From: a virus
Virus record (IMG/VR): IMGVR_UViG_3300027754_000060
Coordinates: 1-64,000 of that record
Length of the DNA: 64,000 nucleotides
Strand: one strand, 5' to 3'
Under the pieces are notes generated by a model, which saw nothing but the letters and a program-made list of their open reading frames with translations, made no database searches and was not told where the DNA came from. Both the position numbers and the translations under genes were made by a program. Shown in pieces: positions 6,711 to 16,802 of this stretch (position 1 is its first letter; each line of letters starts with the position of its first letter).

Positions 6711-9700
6711 ATGTCACACGATCCAAGCAATACGAACGATTCACACTGTAATAGTGCAAATTTTAATAGTGGAGCTGATTGGAACGGTCAAAATGGAAAC
6801 GTAACAACTGTTGGAACGAATGGAAGTCCAAGTTACTATCTAACATATGATCAAACTGGGAATATAAAGGAATGGAATAACAGCACAATTGACTCTATTA
6901 ACAAAGGATTAAGAGGAGGTAGCTGGGCGGATACAAGCGCCAACCTAACTTCTAGAGGCTCTCAGGATCCAAGAATATCTACGAATGTCAATGGTTTTCG
7001 CATAGCTACCATCAGTAATGAGTATGCCTTTAGCTCATTTGTAGACATAGCTAATAGTGGTAATACTGCTGACTCCACCACGTACGGCGCTGTCTCATAT
7101 AATTATAAAATACAAACATATCCAGTAACCAATACTGAGTATACAGCTTTTTTGAATGCTGTTGCTAGCACAGATACTAATGCTGTGTACTTACAATCCA
7201 TGGGATCCAACGTAGGAGGAATATCTCGCACTGGAAATCCTGGATCCTATGTGTATAGCGTAAGAACTAATATGGGAAACAAGCCCGTTTGCTTTATAAG
7301 CTGGTTCATGGCAGCAAGATTTGCTAATTGGCTCCATAATAATCGAATCAGTGGATTACAGGGTGATGCCACTACTGAAGATGGAGCATATAATCTTGAT
7401 GGAACTACTTTAGTGCCAAAGGATGGATCAGCAAAATACTGGATACCAACAGAAAACGAATGGTATAAAGCCGCGTATTATGATCCCGATAAAAGTGGTG
7501 GTGCAGGATATTGGGATTATGCTACCCAAAGCGATTCCGCTCCAACAGCAGTAACAGCGACTAGTACAGGGGACGGTAGCCTGCCTAGTGTGTGTGTTAC
7601 TCCAACTCCGACCCCAACAATAACTCTAACAAGAACTCCGACTATAACAATAACTCCAACAATAACTCTAACAAGAACTCCGACCATAACAATAACCCCT
7701 TCTGTTACTCCCACCATAACAGTAACTCCAACTATAACTGTCACAAAAACTCCCACTATGACAAAAACTGTGACAAAAACACCTACTATTACTCCCACAG
7801 TTACTAAAACCATAACCAGAACTCCAACTGTCACTAGAACTATAACTCCAACTATAACTATCACGAAAACCGTTACTCCTACAGTAACAAGAACCCCAAC
7901 AATAACCAATACTCCTTCCAAAACTTTTAATCCTCCTCATAAAATAGGACAGCTAATATTTGATCAAAAGATTTATGGCAAAAATGATCTTACTGTGATA
8001 TACAAAGGATTTAAATTAGTCGGAAGCATTAAAACTCCGATAATTGAGGTTAGAGAACCTTTTGACGTAACTCCAACCGTAACACCTAGTATTACTCCTA
8101 CTAACACCCCAACCAATACTATTACTCCTACAGTCACTCCAACAGTGACGATAACTCCAACTATAACTCCCACTAGGACTCTGACTCCAACAATAACTGT
8201 TACCTCTACTATTACTCCAACGGTTACTACAACAAAAACTCCAACAATAACTCCAACTATAAGTTTAACTCCAACTCGGACAATTACCCCAACGGTAACA
8301 AAAACTCCGACGGTAACAAAAACCCCAACTCGAACAATTACCCCAACGGCAACGGTAACTTCGACTATAACTCCAACTCGGACAATTACCCCAACGGTAA
8401 CAAAAACTCCGACGGTAACAAAAACCCCAACAAAAACTCCGACGGTAACAAAAACTCCAACTCGAACAATCACCCCAACCGTAACTGCAACTTCGACTAT
8501 AACTCCGACTCGGACAAAAACTCCAACAACAACAAAAACTCCAACGGTAACAAAAACTCCGACGGTAACAGCAACTCCAACAAAAACCCCAACAATCACC
8601 CCAACTCGGACAATTACCCCAACAATCACCCCAACAATCACTCCAACTCGGACAATTACCCCAACAATCACCCCAACAATCACCCCCACTAGCACCCTGA
8701 CTCCAACAATCACCCCAACAAAAACTCCAACAAGAACGTCAACAATCACCCCAACAATCACCCCAAGCATAACTCCTACGATTACTCCAACTTTAACTAT
8801 AACTCCAACTATTACTTCGACCCCATCAATAACTCCAACAATTACTCCAACGATATCTCTTACTCCAAGTATAACTCCGACAATAACTATTACTTCAACA
8901 ATAACTCCTACTATAACCCCTACCTCAACTCCTACTATAACTCCTACCCTAACTCCCACCCCCACTATAACTCCAACAGTTACTCCAACAATATCTCTGA
9001 CCCCATCTATAACTCCAACAAAATGTATTTCTGGATATGTTTCTAAAAATACTTTTACAGCATTGAGTCCTGGATATTCTTCTCCTGAAACTATAGTTTT
9101 GGATTCTAATAATGAGTATGGATATGTATTAGGATTAGGATCATCAGGATCAGCATCTCACTCTATTATTAATAGAATAAGACTATCAGATAATATTATT
9201 GTTCCTTTTTCAAATAACGCTTCTGAGATATTAATTTTTAATACTACTGGACTAGCCACAGATATTACACTGGGCCCAATGGTTATTGATTCAACAGATA
9301 CCTATCTTTATGTTTTAAGCCCATTTTCGATATATAAAATATCTATAGCTACTGGTATAACCACAAATGTTTTTTATCCACCATTTGGACAGTTTGCTGG
9401 AGACATAGCTATATCAAGTGATAATATTCCCTATATATATGCTTCATTTTTTGGTGGAGGCGTTAGCCCACCTGTAATAAGCACATCTTATCCTTATGTA
9501 GCAAAAATCAATACGTCTACTGGAGCGGTATTTAATATTCTAGTGTCAAAAGACGACTATTATGGCAGCATATCATCGGATCAAAAGAATAGACCAAATG
9601 GATTAGTGGTTAGCAAAGACAATACTCTAGTGTATTTTATACTTCCAAATGGTTATATTTATAAGATTGGAACGGGCTCTTTTGAGTATAGCGCTACTTT

Positions 9701-11873
9701 ATTATCGGGCATCAATACTGCAGGAATACTCCCCGGATTTTTAGCTATTTCGTCAGATAGTAAAAATATTTATATTGTCAATACATCGTCTAATAATGTT
9801 TGTATTTTAAATAGGACGCAAATAACTGGTAATCTACAATCTAATGGCACTATAGCTACTGGCAGTTCTCCTTTGGGAATAGCTATTTCTCCGGATGATA
9901 AGAATGTTTATGTGGTAAATAATGGAAGCGATACTGTTTCTATCTTTGATCGAGATATATCAACGGGAAATTTGAGTGCGTCTACTCCACCTACTTTTGC
10001 AGTGGGACAATCTCCTAAAAATATAGCTATCTCACCAGATGGAGAGAATGTTTATGTCACAAACAGTAATTCTAGCACTCTGTCAATATTAGACAGAAAC
10101 AAGGAAACCGGAGTCTTGACTAGTCTCGGAACTATTAGTACCGGATCGTCCCCAGTGTCTTATCCTGAAGATGTTGCTATTTCACCAGATGGCAAAAATG
10201 TATATGTCACAAGCTATAATACAGACAATATCTCTATATTTAGTAGAAATATCCAGGATGGAACCCTAACTGGAAGTACTAAAATTAGTGCCGCCTTGTC
10301 TCCTACGAGAATAGCTATTCCAGCAGATGGTAAGCAAGTTTATGTTACAAACTATAACTCTAATTATCAACAAAATACTATGTCTATTTTTAATAGAAAT
10401 TTGATAACTGGAGAATTAACTATTCCTTCTTCCTTATCAAAGCATCCTCTGACAGGAGCAGGAGCTCCATACGACATAGCTATTTCCCCTAATGGCAAAA
10501 ATATTTATGTTACAAATCCATCAAATAATAGTGTTTATGTTTTTAATAGAAGTGCTACTGGAGTATTAACCACAGTCTCAATAGCAACAATAGCAAAAGC
10601 TTACGCAATAGCTATTTCTCCTGATGGAGATAGTGTTTACGTTTCAATAAATAATTCTGGAACAGGCTCTATGGCCTCCTTCTCAGCTAGATCTTTGCCA
10701 AGAACTATAGGCACTCCATCTACTAATAGTGGGGTGGGCTTAGCCATATCTTCCGATGATCTATCTCTTTATGCTCAATATTATTCTAATGGTAAGATTA
10801 TAATTATCGACACTTTAGCAGAAACAAATTATGAGGGAAGCATATATGCTGGAGCTACTCCTCTAGGTATTGTAATTGGCAGGGATGATGGATTTTTATA
10901 TGTTTCTAATTATATGTCCAATCAAATCAGTAGAATAAATATATATACCAAAGAGAGAGATACTGTTCTAAATGTTGGAACAAAGCCAATAGGTATAGTT
11001 GTTAATAATAATAGTAGTTGTATTTTTACAGCAAACTCTGAGAGTAATAATATTACAAAATATTGCTTAGATAGACCATCTTGCTTTCCTACTCCTACTC
11101 CCACAAAAACATCAACGCTAACAACGACTCCTACTTTGACAATGTCTCCAACAGTAACTCCCACCTTGACTGTGTCTCCAACTACAACTTCCACTTTAAC
11201 AGTAACTCCTACATCTACGCAAACGCCAACAATTACTCCGACCATAAGCTTAACTCCATCAGAAACTCCTACGTCAACGCCAACGCCAACAATTACTCCA
11301 ACCATAAGTTTAACTCCATCTGTAACTCCTACGTCTACGCCAACGCCAACAATTACTCCAACCGTAAGCTTAACTCCATCAACAACTCCTGCCTCTACTC
11401 CGACCCCAACTATAACCCCAACTATAACTCCAACTATAAGTTTAACTCCATCAACAACTCCTACGTCTACTCCAACTCCAACAATTACTTTGACACCAAC
11501 GATTACTCCATCAGTAACAGTCACTCCAACTATCACTCCAACGATCACTCCAACAATAACTGCTACTTTTACTCCAACCCCAACAATAACGGCGACTATA
11601 ACTCCAACACCGTCGGTATCTCCAGCTGCTGTGGTACTGGGTATTACAGCAGTTCCAGCGTCTCCTAGGAATGGCTCTGGATATACGACATTCACAGCTC
11701 CGGCAGGCTCCTCCGCTCCCTATTCTTGGACAGTTGCTGGTGGTTCAATTTTCGTTAACTCCAGCCCTACAGCATCTTTTATCGATACTACGATCTATAT
11801 GACTGGGACTTATACTATAACCTGCGTTCATAGTGGGGGCACTACAACAACATTGACTTATTATGTCATCTAA
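6711..11873 (+). CDS. Giant modular fibre-like protein: permuted FGE domain, Thr-Pro stalks, YVTN propeller
   Basis: This protein has 1720 residues. Residues 1-290 form an FGE-sulfatase/C-type-lectin-like domain, but the blocks are in rotated order. The normally C-terminal blocks ([32 protein letters not shown]) come first. The normally N-terminal blocks ([39 protein letters not shown]) follow. Thr-Pro stalks fill about 293-405, 450-770 and 1457-1636. A small domain of about 45 residues separates the first two stalks. Residues 775-1455 are repeated propeller blades of the YVTN type ([15 protein letters not shown] and variants). The last 80 residues look Ig-like. I read it as a receptor-binding or surface fibre. 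The start follows an in-frame stop directly upstream and has only a weak ribosome site. Confidence 0.8.
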   Translation: MSHDPSNTNDSHCNSANFNSGADWNGQNGNVTTVGTNGSPSYYLTYDQTGNIKEWNNSTIDSINKGLRGGSWADTSANLTSRGSQDPRISTNVNGFRIATISNEYAFSSFVDIANSGNTADSTTYGAVSYNYKIQTYPVTNTEYTAFLNAVASTDTNAVYLQSMGSNVGGISRTGNPGSYVYSVRTNMGNKPVCFISWFMAARFANWLHNNRISGLQGDATTEDGAYNLDGTTLVPKDGSAKYWIPTENEWYKAAYYDPDKSGGAGYWDYATQSDSAPTAVTATSTGDGSLPSVCVTPTPTPTITLTRTPTITITPTITLTRTPTITITPSVTPTITVTPTITVTKTPTMTKTVTKTPTITPTVTKTITRTPTVTRTITPTITITKTVTPTVTRTPTITNTPSKTFNPPHKIGQLIFDQKIYGKNDLTVIYKGFKLVGSIKTPIIEVREPFDVTPTVTPSITPTNTPTNTITPTVTPTVTITPTITPTRTLTPTITVTSTITPTVTTTKTPTITPTISLTPTRTITPTVTKTPTVTKTPTRTITPTATVTSTITPTRTITPTVTKTPTVTKTPTKTPTVTKTPTRTITPTVTATSTITPTRTKTPTTTKTPTVTKTPTVTATPTKTPTITPTRTITPTITPTITPTRTITPTITPTITPTSTLTPTITPTKTPTRTSTITPTITPSITPTITPTLTITPTITSTPSITPTITPTISLTPSITPTITITSTITPTITPTSTPTITPTLTPTPTITPTVTPTISLTPSITPTKCISGYVSKNTFTALSPGYSSPETIVLDSNNEYGYVLGLGSSGSASHSIINRIRLSDNIIVPFSNNASEILIFNTTGLATDITLGPMVIDSTDTYLYVLSPFSIYKISIATGITTNVFYPPFGQFAGDIAISSDNIPYIYASFFGGGVSPPVISTSYPYVAKINTSTGAVFNILVSKDDYYGSISSDQKNRPNGLVVSKDNTLVYFILPNGYIYKIGTGSFEYSATLLSGINTAGILPGFLAISSDSKNIYIVNTSSNNVCILNRTQITGNLQSNGTIATGSSPLGIAISPDDKNVYVVNNGSDTVSIFDRDISTGNLSASTPPTFAVGQSPKNIAISPDGENVYVTNSNSSTLSILDRNKETGVLTSLGTISTGSSPVSYPEDVAISPDGKNVYVTSYNTDNISIFSRNIQDGTLTGSTKISAALSPTRIAIPADGKQVYVTNYNSNYQQNTMSIFNRNLITGELTIPSSLSKHPLTGAGAPYDIAISPNGKNIYVTNPSNNSVYVFNRSATGVLTTVSIATIAKAYAIAISPDGDSVYVSINNSGTGSMASFSARSLPRTIGTPSTNSGVGLAISSDDLSLYAQYYSNGKIIIIDTLAETNYEGSIYAGATPLGIVIGRDDGFLYVSNYMSNQISRINIYTKERDTVLNVGTKPIGIVVNNNSSCIFTANSESNNITKYCLDRPSCFPTPTPTKTSTLTTTPTLTMSPTVTPTLTVSPTTTSTLTVTPTSTQTPTITPTISLTPSETPTSTPTPTITPTISLTPSVTPTSTPTPTITPTVSLTPSTTPASTPTPTITPTITPTISLTPSTTPTSTPTPTITLTPTITPSVTVTPTITPTITPTITATFTPTPTITATITPTPSVSPAAVVLGITAVPASPRNGSGYTTFTAPAGSSAPYSWTVAGGSIFVNSSPTASFIDTTIYMTGTYTITCVHSGGTTTTLTYYVI
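7589..7924 (+). repeat. Thr-Pro stalk coding repeat, block 1
   Basis: About 110 codons alternate ACT/ACA/ACN with CCN and ATA/GTN, giving TPTITITPT-type protein repeats. Both strands are open over most of the block because the repeat lacks stop codons in several frames. Confidence 0.85.
8060..9020 (+). repeat. Thr-Pro stalk coding repeat, block 2
   Basis: About 320 codons of (T/S)PTxTxTPT repeats. The middle contains near-identical units such as ACGGTAACAAAAACTCC at about 8292-8460, evidence of recent local expansion. The long antisense open frame over 7973-8965 is a by-product of this composition. Confidence 0.85.
11085..11615 (+). repeat. Thr-Pro stalk coding repeat, block 3
   Basis: About 177 codons of Thr-Pro repeats linking the propeller to the C-terminal domain. 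Several longer units of roughly 70 bases (around [13 protein letters not shown]) are repeated nearly exactly between 11220 and 11500. Confidence 0.85.
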
Positions 11874-11895
11874 CTTTCTCAAACTGCGGCCACAG

Positions 11896-11910
11896 GGTGT
11901 ATTTTATAAT
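11896..11910 (+). promoter_or_regulatory. Candidate promoter with GGTGTA motif
   Basis: The 75-base gap after the fibre gene contains GGTGTATTTTATAAT, with TATAAT at 11905-11910 and no evident -35 box. It lies 38 bases before the ATG at 11949, which has an AGG ribosome site. Confidence 0.45.
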
Positions 11911-11948
11911 TAGAGTAACTTAAGACAATAAGATAAATAGGTGCTTAA

Positions 11949-12338
11949 ATGGACAAAGAAAAGCTTGAACAAATAGCTCAAAAGGTTATATCTAACATAA
12001 AAAATCAGAATAAAGATGATAATTTTGGTTTTATTATAACTGTCCTAATGATCATAAGTATTGTCTTAACATGTATAAGGATTATTCAAGAGTGTCATAA
12101 AAATAAAAGATTTGAAGAAGTGTCAGAAAAGGGACAGTTTTATTCAGAAAAAGTTCACACTTTAACAAGATTTCCTAACTGGTATGCTAGACATAAGGTT
12201 AAAAAAATAGTTAGAAAAGAACTGTCTCCAGAAGACTATAAGCGATATGGATTAGATCTCACAGATGCTCTATTCGTTACTGGAGCAGATCTCACGGAGG
12301 AAGAAACTCAAACCCTAGTGGAGGCTGCTAATGTTTAA
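11949..12338 (+). CDS. Single-pass membrane protein of unknown function
   Basis: This 129-residue protein has one hydrophobic helix at about residues 27-45 (FGFIITVLMIISIVLTCI). It is preceded by a charged helix and followed by about 80 basic and acidic residues (HKVKKIVRKELSPEDYKRYG, then an acidic end). No family is recognised. It is first behind the promoter at 11896 and overlaps the next gene by eight bases. Confidence 0.6.
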   Translation: MDKEKLEQIAQKVISNIKNQNKDDNFGFIITVLMIISIVLTCIRIIQECHKNKRFEEVSEKGQFYSEKVHTLTRFPNWYARHKVKKIVRKELSPEDYKRYGLDLTDALFVTGADLTEEETQTLVEAANV

Positions 12339-12576
12339 TTTAATAGTGTGGTGTGTTTATGGAATTTTTGTTGGAACAATTGCAAAGAGTATAGTGCCAG
12401 GAGAAGAAAATTTTGGATTTTGGAAAACTATAGCATTAGGGGTTGCAGGATCCTACGCAGGAGGTATAATAACCTATCTACTCGGGATTACTCCTCTTCA
12501 GCCAGCTGGAGTAATTATGGGTGTAGCAGGAGCGATTACATCCTTAGTTTTTTATAAACATTTATTGGAAAAGTAG
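12331..12576 (+). CDS. GlsB/YeaQ/YmgE-like small membrane protein
   Basis: This 81-residue protein carries three hydrophobic helices. Its pattern matches the transglycosylase-associated (GlsB/YeaQ/YmgE) family: GIFVGTIAKSIVPGEENFGF, a Gly-rich second helix (LGVAGSYAGGIITYLLG) and a third ending in a basic tail (GVAGAITSLVFYKH). In bacteria these are small stress-linked inner-membrane proteins of unclear action. In a phage it could act as a holin-like pore or a host-envelope modulator. A GAGG site supports the start. Confidence 0.7.
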   Translation: MFNLIVWCVYGIFVGTIAKSIVPGEENFGFWKTIALGVAGSYAGGIITYLLGITPLQPAGVIMGVAGAITSLVFYKHLLEK

Positions 12577-12584
12577 ATTAGACA

Positions 12585-13376
12585 ATGTCAGAGAAAGAAT
12601 TATTGGATGAAGAATCTATTGCTACGGGTTTAAGAACTATTTTTACAAGAATACAAAGAAGAGATACTATAGATGCCCTACAGCTGCTGAGCGAAGAACT
12701 AAGCAGTATTGATCCTAAAGATTTAAAATTTAGTGAGATTGTAGAACAGCTCGGTGGATTTCGTCAAATTGGTAAAGTTATTGCTTTGATTCATGAATTT
12801 GCAACAGCCCAAGGGGGTCAGGGGTCATTAGCTAAAGATGCTATGATTGATGATTCTATAGTCTCTATTAATCAATATTATTCTAAACTATCTCGTCCAT
12901 CATGGGATGAATATTTTTTATCTTTAGCCTTTAATATATCGTTGAGATCAGAAGATCCAGATATAAAACATGGTTCAGTTATAGTGAATCAATATCATCA
13001 AATTATTGGAACAGGATATAACGGGCCCATTAAAGGATCGATTAATGCTTTGATACCTCTACATATTAGAGAAGAAAAAAGAAAATGGATGATACACGCA
13101 GAAGAAAACAGTATTCTGAATAGTACTCAGAATCCATCAGAAAGAGGAGATGGCTGTAAAATATATATTACTGGCCAACCCTGTAATCATTGTTTGCAGC
13201 GTATTATTAATTTTGGCATTAAAAAAATAATTATTGCTGACAGAATAGGCTCTATCACAGAAAATGATGAAATGAATATAATGAGAGATAAACTACTAGA
13301 AATGTCTGGTGCTAAAATAGAAAAATTTTCTACAAACAATATGTGGTTGAAAAGATTTTGCCAAGGTGTAATATGA
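12585..13376 (+). CDS. Deoxycytidylate (dCMP) deaminase family protein
   Basis: This 263-residue protein has a zinc-dependent deaminase domain in the C-terminal half. The catalytic block is HAEENS (His171, Glu173) and the zinc cysteines are Cys200 and Cys203 in PCNHC. FNISLRSEDPDIKHGSVIV leads into the fold and GYNGPIKG follows. The product would be dUMP for thymidylate synthesis, which fits the adjacent ribonucleotide reductase and dUTPase genes. Phage dCMP deaminases are usually 150-190 residues. Here about 110 extra N-terminal residues, helical and acidic (LLSEELSSIDPKDL), have no recognised fold and might be regulatory. Confidence 0.85.
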   Translation: MSEKELLDEESIATGLRTIFTRIQRRDTIDALQLLSEELSSIDPKDLKFSEIVEQLGGFRQIGKVIALIHEFATAQGGQGSLAKDAMIDDSIVSINQYYSKLSRPSWDEYFLSLAFNISLRSEDPDIKHGSVIVNQYHQIIGTGYNGPIKGSINALIPLHIREEKRKWMIHAEENSILNSTQNPSERGDGCKIYITGQPCNHCLQRIINFGIKKIIIADRIGSITENDEMNIMRDKLLEMSGAKIEKFSTNNMWLKRFCQGVI

Positions 13377-13525
13377 ACGTACTGTCTATTTGTTTTTACT
13401 TCTCTGTATGCTCTTTTTTTTATCTAGAAGCTTTCGGGGATCCAAACATCAACGAACAACATCAACTCGTTACTATTCTTGGGCTAATGGCTATTTTAAA
13501 TAGAGAAGAAAGAGATAAAAAATGA
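13373..13525 (+). CDS. Small protein with hydrophobic N-terminus
   Basis: This 50-residue protein starts at the ATG that overlaps the deaminase stop. An earlier in-frame ATG at 13343 would overlap more and is less likely. The N-terminus is hydrophobic (VLSICFYFSVCSFFYLEAF), as in a signal peptide or anchor, with a short polar tail (LMAILNREERDKK). It ends four bases into nrdB. The family is unknown, and the coupling to nrdB suggests it is real. Confidence 0.45.
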   Translation: MNVLSICFYFSVCSFFYLEAFGDPNINEQHQLVTILGLMAILNREERDKK

Positions 13526-14493
13526 TATTCGACGAACAAATAACTAGAAAACCAGACAAATATCCTTGGACGCAAGATTTCATAGAAGCTATGCACAATG
13601 GCTTTTGGACAGTTAGGGAATTTAATTTTCAGAGTGATATTCAGGACTTTAGGGTTTCTCTTAGTGATCAAGAAAAAATAATTATAACCAGGGCCCTATC
13701 TACTATCGGTCAATTAGAAATTTCAGTTAAAAAGTTTTGGGCTAAAATTGGAGACAATCTACCCCACCCATCTATTAATGATATGGGATATGTAATGGCT
13801 AATGTAGAGGTTGTTCATGGAGACGCGTACGAAAGATTGTTAGAAGTTCTTGGGATAGAAGATTCGTTTGAAGAAATCTTAAAATTAGATATGATTAAGG
13901 GCCGGGTCAACTATCTTAGAAAACATCTTCATAAATTTCACTCTGATAATAAAAAACAGTTTATTTATTCCCTAATTCTATTTACCCTGTTTGTAGAAAA
14001 TATAGCCCTATTCTCTCAGTTCTATACCATAGGTTTTTTCTCAAGATATAAAAATGTTTTGAAGGACACCAATAAACAAGTAGAATATACTTCAAGAGAA
14101 GAAAATTTACATGCTATGATAGGGATCAAATTGATCAATACTATTAGAGAAGAATATCCAGAAATCTTTGATGAAGAACTAGAAGCTAAAATCTCTTATG
14201 AAGCTAAAGAAGCTGTTAAGTATGAGTGTCAAATAGCAGAATGGATTATAAATGGCTATGAGCACGACAAACTCAATGCTGCTCTGCTCAAAGAATTTAT
14301 TAAAAATAGAATGAATGAATCTTTAGTGAGTATTGGTTATGATAAAATTTTTGATACTAACAATGAACTATTAACTAAGACGATATGGTTTGATGAACAA
14401 GTTTTGGGTAATAATATGACAGATTTTTTTCATTCTCGTCCAGTAGAATATTCTAAAAAATCTCAGAGTTTTGCTGAGGAAGATTTGTTCTAA
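13522..14493 (+). CDS. nrdB: Class I ribonucleotide reductase, small (R2) subunit
   Basis: This 323-residue R2 protein has the di-metal ligands in the expected order: Glu66 in QLEISVKKFW, Glu96 and His99 in NVEVVHGDAY, a Glu in FVENIAL, and Glu/His in REENLHAM. The residue four after His99 is Tyr103, the position of the radical tyrosine in E. coli R2. The first ligand is Glu instead of the E. coli Asp84, as in Bacteroidetes-type R2 proteins. R2 makes the radical for NDP reduction in the R1 subunit coded next. The ATG overlaps the preceding small gene. Confidence 0.95.
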   Translation: MIFDEQITRKPDKYPWTQDFIEAMHNGFWTVREFNFQSDIQDFRVSLSDQEKIIITRALSTIGQLEISVKKFWAKIGDNLPHPSINDMGYVMANVEVVHGDAYERLLEVLGIEDSFEEILKLDMIKGRVNYLRKHLHKFHSDNKKQFIYSLILFTLFVENIALFSQFYTIGFFSRYKNVLKDTNKQVEYTSREENLHAMIGIKLINTIREEYPEIFDEELEAKISYEAKEAVKYECQIAEWIINGYEHDKLNAALLKEFIKNRMNESLVSIGYDKIFDTNNELLTKTIWFDEQVLGNNMTDFFHSRPVEYSKKSQSFAEEDLF

Positions 14494-14551
14494 TATAGAT
14501 AGATCACCAAAAGACACGCAGGAAAATCAATAGGATGGATTTTACGACATA

Positions 14552-16204
14552 ATGCAATATAAAGAATATTATTGGCTTAATTCTCACAGTCGCCTCTTTT
14601 TAGAAAGAGGATATTTATCCGATAATCAAACTCCAGAAGATAGATACAAACAAATATCTGATAATGCAGAAAAAATATTAAAGATCAAGGGTTTTTCTAA
14701 AAAGTTTAATGAGTATTTAGCAAAAGGCTTTTATAGCTTAGCCACTCCAATTATTACTAATTTTGGGAATACTCGGGGTTTGCCAGTATCTTGTTTTGGG
14801 TCATATGTCAAAGATACTATGGAGTCTATTCTTACAAAAACTGCTGAAGTTGGAATGATGAGTAAAATGGGTGGTGGAACTAGTGGGTATTTTGGAGATT
14901 TAAGAGCTAGGGGTTCCAAGATTAGTGTTGGGGGCGAATCTAGTGGTCCCATACATTTTATGGAACTTTTTGACAAGGTAGCAGAAGTTATTTCTCAGGG
15001 ATCAGCCAGAAGAGGATCTTTTGCAGCGTATCTACCAGTAGATCATCCAGATATAGAAGAATTTCTACAGATTAGATCAGAGGGTCATCCTATTCAGAAT
15101 ATGAGTATTGGAATAACTATTAGTGATAAATGGATGACAGACATGACCAATGGAGATAAGAGCAAAAGAGGAATATGGGCAAAGGTTATTCAAAAAAGAT
15201 TTGAGACCGGTTATCCATATATTATGTTTAGTGACACAACAAATAATAATTGTCCAAAAGTTTATAAAGATAAAAAAATCACAATCAAAGCCTCAAATTT
15301 GTGCAGTGAAATCCAATTACAATCTGATGAGAATAATTCTTTTGTTTGTGTTTTATCTTCCTTAAATCTATTACATTGGGATGAAATCAAAGATACTGAC
15401 GCAATAGAGACCCTTATATATTTCTTAGACTCTGTTAATGAAGAGTTTATATCTAAAACTAAAGATATGAAATTTATGGAATCGGCCAATAAGTTTGCTT
15501 CTTCACAAAGAGCTTTAGGTATGGGTGTTTTAGGATGGCACTCTTTCTTACAGTCCAAAATGATACCTTTTGAAAGTTTAGAAGCTAAGATGCTTAATTC
15601 TAGTATCTGGAAGGTTATTAGAGAAAAGGCCGATAAAGCATCTGTAGAACTAGCCTCCCTATTTGGGGAGCCAGAACTATTAAAGGGGTATGGCCGTAGG
15701 AATGTCACCACGCTCTCTATAGCGCCCACTACGTCGAGTTCTTTTATTTTAGGGCAAGTCAGCCCCAGTATAGAACCTTTAAATTCTAACTACTTTGTCA
15801 AGAATCTGGCCAAAGGTAAATTTACCTATAAAAATCCATATCTTAAAGAAGTCTTAAAGAATCATAAAAGACATGACGATGAAACCTGGAAGACCATTTT
15901 AGTTAAGGGTGGGTCCGTGCAACACCTAAAATTTTTATCAGATATAGAAAAATCTGTTTTTAAAACATTTGGGGAAATAAGCCAAAAAGAAATAGTTATA
16001 CAGGCATCACAAAGACAAAAATATATAGATCAATCTCAGTCTTTAAATATTATGATAGGCCCAGAGTGTTCTGCTAAAGAAGTTAGTAAATTATTAATAG
16101 AGGGATGGAAGATGGGTATAAAAACATTTTATTATCAAAGATCCGCAAACCCCGCACAAGAATTAGCCCGATCCATATTATCCTGTATCTCCTGTGAGTC
16201 ATAA
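14552..16204 (+). CDS. nrdA: Class I ribonucleotide reductase, large (R1) subunit
   Basis: This 550-residue R1 carries all the key residues. Cys81 is in PVSCFGSY and Cys266 in FVCVLSS, the redox pair. Asn249, Cys251 and Glu253 are in SNLCSEIQ. Tyr527-Tyr528 form the radical relay in FYYQRS, and Cys545/Cys548 are the C-terminal shuttle. It is about 200 residues shorter than E. coli NrdA and lacks the N-terminal ATP-cone, so dATP feedback control is probably lost. That suits a phage wanting unregulated dNTP supply. The 58-base gap before it holds a ribosome site (AGGATGG) and nothing else. Confidence 0.95.
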   Translation: MQYKEYYWLNSHSRLFLERGYLSDNQTPEDRYKQISDNAEKILKIKGFSKKFNEYLAKGFYSLATPIITNFGNTRGLPVSCFGSYVKDTMESILTKTAEVGMMSKMGGGTSGYFGDLRARGSKISVGGESSGPIHFMELFDKVAEVISQGSARRGSFAAYLPVDHPDIEEFLQIRSEGHPIQNMSIGITISDKWMTDMTNGDKSKRGIWAKVIQKRFETGYPYIMFSDTTNNNCPKVYKDKKITIKASNLCSEIQLQSDENNSFVCVLSSLNLLHWDEIKDTDAIETLIYFLDSVNEEFISKTKDMKFMESANKFASSQRALGMGVLGWHSFLQSKMIPFESLEAKMLNSSIWKVIREKADKASVELASLFGEPELLKGYGRRNVTTLSIAPTTSSSFILGQVSPSIEPLNSNYFVKNLAKGKFTYKNPYLKEVLKNHKRHDDETWKTILVKGGSVQHLKFLSDIEKSVFKTFGEISQKEIVIQASQRQKYIDQSQSLNIMIGPECSAKEVSKLLIEGWKMGIKTFYYQRSANPAQELARSILSCISCES

Positions 16205-16629
16205 TGATAAATATAAAAAAATTAGATGAAAAAGCAATAATCCCAACAAGATCTCATATTAATGATGCTGGAGCAGATCTTTATTCTATAGAAGATATTG
16301 TTATTCCACCATCTTCTAGAGCTACAATAAAAACTGGAATATCTATAGAAATACCCACTGGTTTTTATGGCAGAGTAGCTCCAAGATCCGGTCTAGCAGC
16401 AAAACATGGGATTGATATTTTAGCAGGAGTTGTGGATAGTTCATATCGTGGGGAAATACTTGTTGTTATGTTAAACACAGATACTTCAAATTCTTTTACG
16501 GTTAATTGTGGAGATAGAATAGCCCAGTTGATTGTGCAGGAGCATCAGAATTATTATTTTATTGAATCAGAAGAATTATCATCAACAGATAGGGGCTCTG
16601 GGGGTTTTGGGTCTAGTGGATCTAAATAA
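16204..16629 (+). CDS. dut: dUTP diphosphatase (dUTPase)
   Basis: This 141-residue protein has the five motifs of the trimeric dUTPase family: DAGADL, PRSGLA, GVVDSSYRGEI with the catalytic Asp and Tyr, GDRIAQLI, and the C-terminal Gly-rich lid DRGSGGFGSSG. It splits dUTP to dUMP and pyrophosphate, keeping uracil out of DNA and supplying dUMP together with the dCMP deaminase upstream. The length is normal. The start overlaps the last base of nrdA. Confidence 0.95.
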   Translation: MINIKKLDEKAIIPTRSHINDAGADLYSIEDIVIPPSSRATIKTGISIEIPTGFYGRVAPRSGLAAKHGIDILAGVVDSSYRGEILVVMLNTDTSNSFTVNCGDRIAQLIVQEHQNYYFIESEELSSTDRGSGGFGSSGSK

Positions 16630-16802
16630 TTATATAATGGTGTATTTATATTGTGTGATGATTATAAATAAACTATAATATGGGTCCCTCTTGAAAAATA
16701 CATTAAACTATTACCCAATTATAAAAGGAAGCATTGCCCTTAATCATATTCTAGCGACTATACCTAAGACCAATATCTATTTCAAGATCTACGAGGTGTT
16801 GT
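16630..16802 (+). promoter_or_regulatory. Intergenic leader with promoter-like elements
   Basis: This 173-base gap separates dut from phoH. It contains GGTGTATTTATA at 16639-16650, the same core motif as other gaps, and a TATAAATA octamer at 16663-16670 identical to the T4 late promoter core. In so AT-rich a gap the octamer could be chance. An open frame from TTG 16691 to TAG 16816 (41 residues) has no ribosome site and was not called. No terminator was seen. Confidence 0.4.

Noticed and set aside
6711-7590. Diversity-generating retroelement target
   Set aside because: The domain is of the FGE/C-type-lectin kind used by DGR targets, but no reverse transcriptase or template repeat was seen in the window and the GGSW region shows no obvious AAC-rich variable block.
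7517-8965. Long antisense open frames rich in Val and Gly over the Thr-Pro blocks
   Set aside because: They result from stop-free composition of the ACN/CCN repeats read on the other strand; the plus-strand protein is continuous and modular.
16663-16670. T4-type late promoter (TATAAATA)
   Set aside because: A single exact octamer in very AT-rich DNA; no other copies stood out in the gaps, so I mention it only as part of the leader.
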